From CAZWZG01 sp964638245 (lineage in GTDB: Bacteria; Pseudomonadota; Alphaproteobacteria; Rhodobacterales; Rhodobacteraceae): DNA of 40,209 bases. The notes beneath the pieces are model-generated. The model was not told the DNA's origin, ran no database searches, and was given only the letters and a program-made list of their open reading frames with translations. The stretch lies in contig CAZWZG010000007.1 in NCBI GenBank assembly GCA_964638245.1, forward strand, positions 1 through 40,209, in the 5' to 3' direction. Every line of letters begins with the position of its first letter. Positions within the stretch are counted from its first letter, which is position 1. Position numbers and translations under genes: made by a program. Positions 40,026-40,209 of this stretch are shown here, piece after piece.

Positions 40026-40056
40026 TTGCGTAAAATTTGCGTAAGGAGTTACGCAA
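40026..40056. repeat. TTGCGTAA repeats upstream of int (arm sites or operators)
   Basis: TTGCGTAA at 40026-40033 and 40037-40044, and its inverse TTACGCAA at 40049-40056; the last two form a palindrome with a 4-bp spacer. They lie between the integrase start and attR, where arm-type integrase/excisionase sites or an autoregulatory operator are expected. Confidence 0.6.
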
Positions 40057-40109
40057 AACTGCGCGGCATGGGCAAGCACGGTTCCGGCGCTGTGCGCTAT
40101 GTGTCTTTG

Positions 40110-40129
40110 TTTTGCTGGTTTTTGCTGGT
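40110..40129. repeat. tandem TTTTGCTGGT repeats near attR
   Basis: TTTTGCTGGT at 40110-40119 and again at 40120-40129, in direct tandem, 27 bp from attR. The size and place fit arm-type integrase binding sites. Confidence 0.5.
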
Positions 40130-40155
40130 GTATGCGCCGCAATCCGGCGTATATT

Positions 40156-40169
40156 TGGTGCGGTCGAGA
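40156..40169. repeat. attR core (14-bp direct repeat)
   Basis: TGGTGCGGTCGAGA matches attL at 66-79 exactly and is the 3' end of the tRNA-Leu on the minus strand (CCA at 40156-40158). The tRNA stays intact because the phage supplied the same bases. Confidence 0.88.
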
Positions 40170-40209
40170 AGACTCGAACTTCCACGGGAGTTACCCCACA
40201 GCGACCTCA
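40156..40209 (-). tRNA. tRNA-Leu, 3' part (anticodon probably GAG)
   Basis: On the minus strand the order is T-GAG-GT (anticodon loop), an anticodon-stem strand, a long variable arm (TGGGG-TAA-CTCCC), T-stem GGAAG with loop TTCGAGT and CTTCT, acceptor strand CGACCGC, discriminator A, CCA. The long variable arm and acceptor sequence identify tRNA-Leu. The 5' half lies outside the window. Confidence 0.85.

Noticed and set aside
1..40209. CRISPR array, insertion sequence or integron
   Set aside because: No regularly spaced repeats, transposase or terminal inverted repeats seen; the only repeats are att cores, operators and the short repeats reported.

Overview
The window is an almost exactly bounded, integrated temperate phage (prophage) of about 40.1 kb in a GC-rich alphaproteobacterium. 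A Rhodobacterales host is most likely; this is inferred from the style of the phage proteins and the small-gene content, not from a host marker gene. A 14-bp direct repeat (TGGTGCGGTCGAGA) at 66-79 and 40156-40169 marks attL and attR. The right copy is the 3' end of a tRNA-Leu gene (minus strand, anticodon probably GAG) that runs off the window, and the tyrosine integrase lies next to it. Only about 65 bp (left) and 40 bp (right) of host DNA are present.

Layout. (i) 80-1850 is a left-end accessory segment: a GIY-YIG nuclease-like protein, a zinc-ribbon protein, a small unknown protein and an orphan HicB-like protein, with a leftward terminator at 1244-1281. (ii) 1989-24432 is the late operon, entirely on the minus strand, so it is transcribed right to left. 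In transcription order it holds small and large terminase, gpW-like joiner, lambda-type portal, a fused prohead protease/major capsid protein, a DUF2190 decoration protein, head-tail joining genes, tail tube, tail chaperones G and GT (with a canonical -1 slippery site), tape measure, distal tail and fibre proteins, an NlpC/P60-like hydrolase, a membrane-anchored GH24 lysozyme, and a lysis cassette with overlapping spanin-like genes. (iii) 24657-29116 is a leftward middle region with genes of unknown function, an HNH nuclease, a DNA methyltransferase and a HTH protein. (iv) 29581-31845 is the immunity region: a Cro-like and a second HTH gene leftward, a CI-like repressor rightward, a secreted-protein moron, and repeated ATGCA/TGCAT operators overlapping both early promoters. 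(v) 31877-39067 is the rightward early operon of many small, tightly overlapping genes (mostly unknown), followed by DUF2303, HNH, DUF5131 (Gp37/Gp68), an ADP-ribosyltransferase-like protein and an excisionase-like HTH gene. (vi) 39056-40021 is the integrase, convergent with the excisionase-like gene.

How it works together. The repressor should hold both early promoters through the shared operators. Release would start the leftward (Cro-like, methyltransferase/HNH, late) and rightward (small proteins, Xis) programmes. Morphogenesis resembles a lambda-like siphovirus head and tail. Points that stand out: a tape-measure gene split by a 32-bp insertion bounded by 9-bp repeats; a strong in-frame internal ribosome binding site within the protease-capsid fusion; a G/GT programmed frameshift readable to the base; a holin-like membrane domain fused to the endolysin; a strong terminator about 15 nt before the first gene of the leftward middle operon, implying antitermination or attenuation; and three helically phased GAACTGTT boxes. 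No recognisable replication helicase, primase or recombinase is seen.
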